Shown piece by piece: positions 5,405-8,031 of a DNA stretch of 8,031 nucleotides. Each line of letters opens with the position of its first letter. Within the stretch, counting starts at the first letter, position 1. A program made the translations under genes and the position numbers. The stretch is from assembly GCA_025355915.1 (NCBI GenBank), contig JANXYT010000033.1:1-8031 (forward strand). Reading direction: 5' to 3'. The notes beneath the pieces were generated by a model that worked only from the letters and a program-made list of their open reading frames with translations, was not told where the DNA came from and did no database searches. The DNA comes from Holophagaceae bacterium (lineage in GTDB: Bacteria > Acidobacteriota > Holophagae > Holophagales > Holophagaceae).

Positions 5405-6616
5405 ATGCGCAGTCCGTTGCTGATGCTGATCCCGGCCCTCCTGATGGCCCAGCGATCGGCCCTTCCTCCGGCGGAATCCTTTGACCGCGAGCTGAAGCAG
5501 AACCGCCTCGGTACCTGGCTGGTGCTGGAGGATGAGGGGGCGGCCTGGGGTGCTGCGGCCAGGGCCGCGTTGGATGAAGAGGCCTTGGTGGCGCTGAACC
5601 TTCCGCTGAGGGTCGTGTCAGGTGGGGGGAAACCCGATGTGTTGGCGGCCACCCTCCGTGAGCGCTTCAGCTGGGCCAAGGGGGCGCATTGGGCCCTGGT
5701 GGATATGAAGGGTCGCGTGCTGGTCGAGGGATCCTCCCAGCCAACGGTCGCTGGCCTGAGCGCCGCCGCCGATCAGGCTGGTGCGAAATCCCGCGCCCAG
5801 GAACTGGAGGATTTTCTTCGCCGCAACCCCGACCACCTCGAGGCCCAGGTGGCTCTGCTGCGGGAGCGAGTGGTGGTGGCCAACCGGCGGACCAGCAAGA
5901 TCCTGGGTGCTGCCCCAGAAAAACCGGGAGCGGCACAGGCCGCAGCGTCCCACCCTCCGCGCCAGTTGGATGCCGAGAACGACCAGAAGATCTGGGCCCC
6001 ATCAGTGCAGCAGCTCGAACGTCTCTTCCAGGGGGCATGGCGGGAGGCCGGGATCGAGCTGGGCCTAGCCCTTCGGACCTCCTCTGCCGAGTATTCCCCC
6101 GCCATGGTTGCGGTCCTCACCCGCTATAAGGGAGATATGGAGGAGGCGCTCAGGCGGAAGCCCAATGGGTGGGAAGTCTGGATGATCTGGTTGTCGGCCT
6201 CCCGCAAATGTGGCGGCTGGTCCCTGGGATCTCTGCTCCAGTCCCTCCAGCCCCTGCCAGGGACCACGGCGGGGGAATGGCCGCCGGTGATGGCGCTGAA
6301 TGAATTCATCAAGGATGCGAAGGCCCGTCACGACTGGCCAGCGATCCGTGAGGTTCTCGAAGCCCGTTGGGAGGACATGCGAATCACTGATTTTAAGTGG
6401 GGGGGTGGGGACGCTCTATGGAATGCCATCATCTCGCCGCTCGTGGAGGCCCTCGTTTCCCTGGGTGATGTGGGGACAGCGGAGCAAATTCTGAACGAAG
6501 TCAACGAGGTCGCGGGGTGGCCCGGGTTACCAACCCAGGCCCGCAATCTGGCGACGCGCCTGAACCGCCCGGACCTCGCCACCCGCTGGGGCGCCCTCAC
6601 GCCGAAGGGCCGATGA
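5405..6616 (+). CDS. Predicted exported protein of unknown function, upstream of priA
   Basis: I do not recognise a named family. The 403-residue protein starts with a likely signal peptide (MRSPLLMLIPALLMA, residues 1-15, then QRSALPPAES), so it is probably periplasmic or outer-surface. Residues ~20-120 have an alpha/beta look (GTWLVLEDEG, LPLRVVSGGG, HWALVDMKGRVLVEG) reminiscent of thioredoxin-like folds, but there is no CXXC. This is only an impression. Residues ~128-150 (EDFLRRNPDHLEAQVALLRERV) and much of the C-terminal half resemble TPR-type helical repeats, ending in ATRLNRPDLATRW. A Pro/Ala-rich linker near 165-190 separates the halves. The start at ATG 5405 has TGGAG seven bases upstream; a TTG at 5384 in the same frame has no support. 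Its stop overlaps the priA start (ATGA), so the two are co-transcribed and coupled, although a shared function is not obvious. Trp content is high in the C-terminal half. Confidence 0.8.
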   Translation: MRSPLLMLIPALLMAQRSALPPAESFDRELKQNRLGTWLVLEDEGAAWGAAARAALDEEALVALNLPLRVVSGGGKPDVLAATLRERFSWAKGAHWALVDMKGRVLVEGSSQPTVAGLSAAADQAGAKSRAQELEDFLRRNPDHLEAQVALLRERVVVANRRTSKILGAAPEKPGAAQAAASHPPRQLDAENDQKIWAPSVQQLERLFQGAWREAGIELGLALRTSSAEYSPAMVAVLTRYKGDMEEALRRKPNGWEVWMIWLSASRKCGGWSLGSLLQSLQPLPGTTAGEWPPVMALNEFIKDAKARHDWPAIREVLEARWEDMRITDFKWGGGDALWNAIISPLVEALVSLGDVGTAEQILNEVNEVAGWPGLPTQARNLATRLNRPDLATRWGALTPKGR

Positions 6617-8031
6617 ACCTCGTCCCCACCCACGTCCAGCTGAACCGGCCCCTGCCACCTCTCACGTATCTGGCCCCGGAGGGTCTGCCTGCGGGCGTGC
6701 GGGTGCGGGTGAAGGTGCGCAACAGCGTGGCGGTGGGTTTGGCCATGGGGCCCGATCCGGCCCCGCCTGCAGCGAAACTGCGACCCATCGAGGCCGTGCT
6801 GGATCCCTTTCCGCTGCTGCCTTCGAAGCTGCGGGAGTTGCAGGCCTTCGCCGCCCGGTACTACGGGTGTCTCGAAGCCCATCTGCTGCCCCTGAGCCTG
6901 CCCCAGGCCATGCTGCCCCACTGGGGGGCCGATGAGGATGGACAGCGACTGTCGTTTCACCAGGAGCGGGGGGCCTGGGATGTGCTGGCTGAGCTGGGCG
7001 AGGCCTGGCACCGCGATCCGTCCATCCTGCCCACGCTGTTGCACCGATCCGCTATGCGTGGCGCTGGCTTCACGGAAGTCCGCCTGACGGGCGCCCCCCA
7101 TCCACCTCGAGTCACTCCGGCCCAGGCCAAGGTGCTGCTGGCTCTGGAGGACGCGGGCGGCGCCCTGATGGAACCGGAGCTGCTGGAGGCCGCGGGTGTG
7201 GGCGTCTCGGTGCTGGGTACCCTGGAGAAGCGGGGGCTCATCGCCCGCATGAAGCGGGTGGATCTGCTGGGCCAGCGGCGCGAGGCGGGGGTCGATCGCA
7301 CCGTGGTCCTCAACGCCGAACAGCAGACGGCCCTCGACGCCGTGACGCTCGGGGTCTTCGGCGTCCACCTGCTCCAGGGCGTCACGGGGTCGGGCAAGAC
7401 GGAGGTCTATCTCGCCCTGGCGGAACGCGTGCTGGTCGCGGGTCGGCGGGTGCTCTGGCTGGTGCCGGAGATCGGGCTCACGCCGCGCTTGCTGGATCGC
7501 CTGGAGGCCCGTTTCCCCGGCCGCGTGGCCGTGGGCCATGCAGGGCTGAATGCCGGTGAGAAACATGGCGACGTGGTCCGCTTGCTCTTCAACGGTGCTG
7601 ACCTCTTCGTGGGGGTGCGGAACGCCGTGCTGGCGCCCCTGCGCGACATTGGGCTCATCGTTGTGGACGAGGAGCATGAGGCTTCCTACAAGTCGGAGGA
7701 GCACCCCCGCATCCATGCCCGGGATCTCGCCATCAAGCGGGCCCAGCTCGAAGGCTGTCCCATCGTGCTGGGCAGCGCCACGCCCAGCCTGGAAAGCTGG
7801 CAGGCCGCCCTGAGTGGCCGCTACGCCCTGCTGCGGCTGCGGCAGCGACCCGCGGGCAGCACCCTCCCGACGGTGGAGATCGTGGACCTGCGCGATGCCT
7901 ATCGCCAGCTGCGGCGGAAGGTGATCCTCGCGCCACCTTTAATGCAGGCCCTGACGGAGACGATGACCCGCGGCGAGCAGGCCCTGTTGCTCCTGAACCG
8001 ACGGGGCTACGAGAATTTCTGGATGTGCCGG
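6613..8031 (+). CDS. priA: Primosomal protein N' (replication restart helicase PriA), 3' end outside the window
   Basis: PriA is the 3'-5' superfamily 2 DNA helicase that recognises stalled forks and reloads the replisome. The 473 codons present run to the last base of the window. The N-terminal DNA-binding domain covers roughly residues 1-100, a winged-helix-like segment lies around 160-225, and the helicase core begins near 235. Key motifs are Walker A GVTGSGKT (256-263), VPEIGLTP just after it, DEEH (352-355, Walker B), HARDLAIKRA, and GSATPS (387-392, motif III). The segment usually reading GTRSA reads GVRNA here. The window ends at Cys472 of LLNRRGYENFWMC, which should be the first zinc-binding cysteine, so the zinc modules and the second RecA domain are missing only because of the edge. 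The E. coli protein is about 730 residues. The ATG at 6613 overlaps the upstream stop as ATGA, with AAGGG three bases before it. Confidence 0.96.
   Translation, partial: MNLVPTHVQLNRPLPPLTYLAPEGLPAGVRVRVKVRNSVAVGLAMGPDPAPPAAKLRPIEAVLDPFPLLPSKLRELQAFAARYYGCLEAHLLPLSLPQAMLPHWGADEDGQRLSFHQERGAWDVLAELGEAWHRDPSILPTLLHRSAMRGAGFTEVRLTGAPHPPRVTPAQAKVLLALEDAGGALMEPELLEAAGVGVSVLGTLEKRGLIARMKRVDLLGQRREAGVDRTVVLNAEQQTALDAVTLGVFGVHLLQGVTGSGKTEVYLALAERVLVAGRRVLWLVPEIGLTPRLLDRLEARFPGRVAVGHAGLNAGEKHGDVVRLLFNGADLFVGVRNAVLAPLRDIGLIVVDEEHEASYKSEEHPRIHARDLAIKRAQLEGCPIVLGSATPSLESWQAALSGRYALLRLRQRPAGSTLPTVEIVDLRDAYRQLRRKVILAPPLMQALTETMTRGEQALLLLNRRGYENFWMCR

Noticed and set aside
6328..7716. Long minus-strand open frame of 462 codons opposite the exported protein and priA
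   Set aside because: It is antisense to unmistakable PriA motifs; the translation is Gln/His/Arg-rich without domain structure, as expected for a high-GC shadow frame.

Overview
The window is high-GC bacterial chromosome, clearly above 60% GC by eye, with tightly packed housekeeping and cell-envelope genes. There are no mobile elements, CRISPR arrays, rRNAs or tRNAs that I can recognise. Gene content, codon use and the diderm-type peptidoglycan-recycling gene suggest a Gram-negative-like lineage. Acidobacteriota of the Holophaga/Geothrix type are my best guess and a high-GC deltaproteobacterial relative is an alternative. This placement is an inference from protein style, not a demonstrated assignment.

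Layout, left to right. (1) Positions 1-395, plus strand: the last residues of a probable stomatin/slipin-like protein enter from the left edge, and their frame stays open antisense into the next gene. (2) Positions 49-3137, minus strand: anmK (anhydro-N-acetylmuramic acid kinase) followed by a TgpA-like membrane transglutaminase whose start overlaps the anmK stop. A perfect 22-bp inverted repeat lies in the 3' end of the transglutaminase gene. (3) Positions 3208-3792, plus strand, divergent from anmK: a small membrane-anchored zinc-ribbon protein with a Gly/Ser/Asp/Trp repeat tail. (4) Positions 3793-4060: a 268-base AT-richer gap with a sigma70-like promoter, several hairpins and an intrinsic terminator facing right, which fits a small RNA of about 215 nt. 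(5) Positions 4061-5369, minus strand: tsaD then gatC with one base between them. (6) Positions 5405-8031, plus strand, divergent from tsaD: a predicted exported 403-residue protein of unknown function, overlapping by four bases with priA, which runs off the right edge.

Functionally, anmK serves cell-wall sugar recycling and the transglutaminase is an inner-membrane/periplasmic enzyme of unknown substrate. tsaD (t6A37 tRNA modification) and gatC (transamidation of Glu-tRNAGln/Asp-tRNAAsn) both support translational fidelity. priA restarts stalled replication forks. The parts that standard annotation would not explain are the putative small RNA, the hairpin with the antisense 3' overlap at the left edge, the zinc-ribbon protein and the exported protein coupled to priA. 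I see no clear sign of a novel multi-gene system; the best candidate for something undescribed is the structured 3793-4060 interval.
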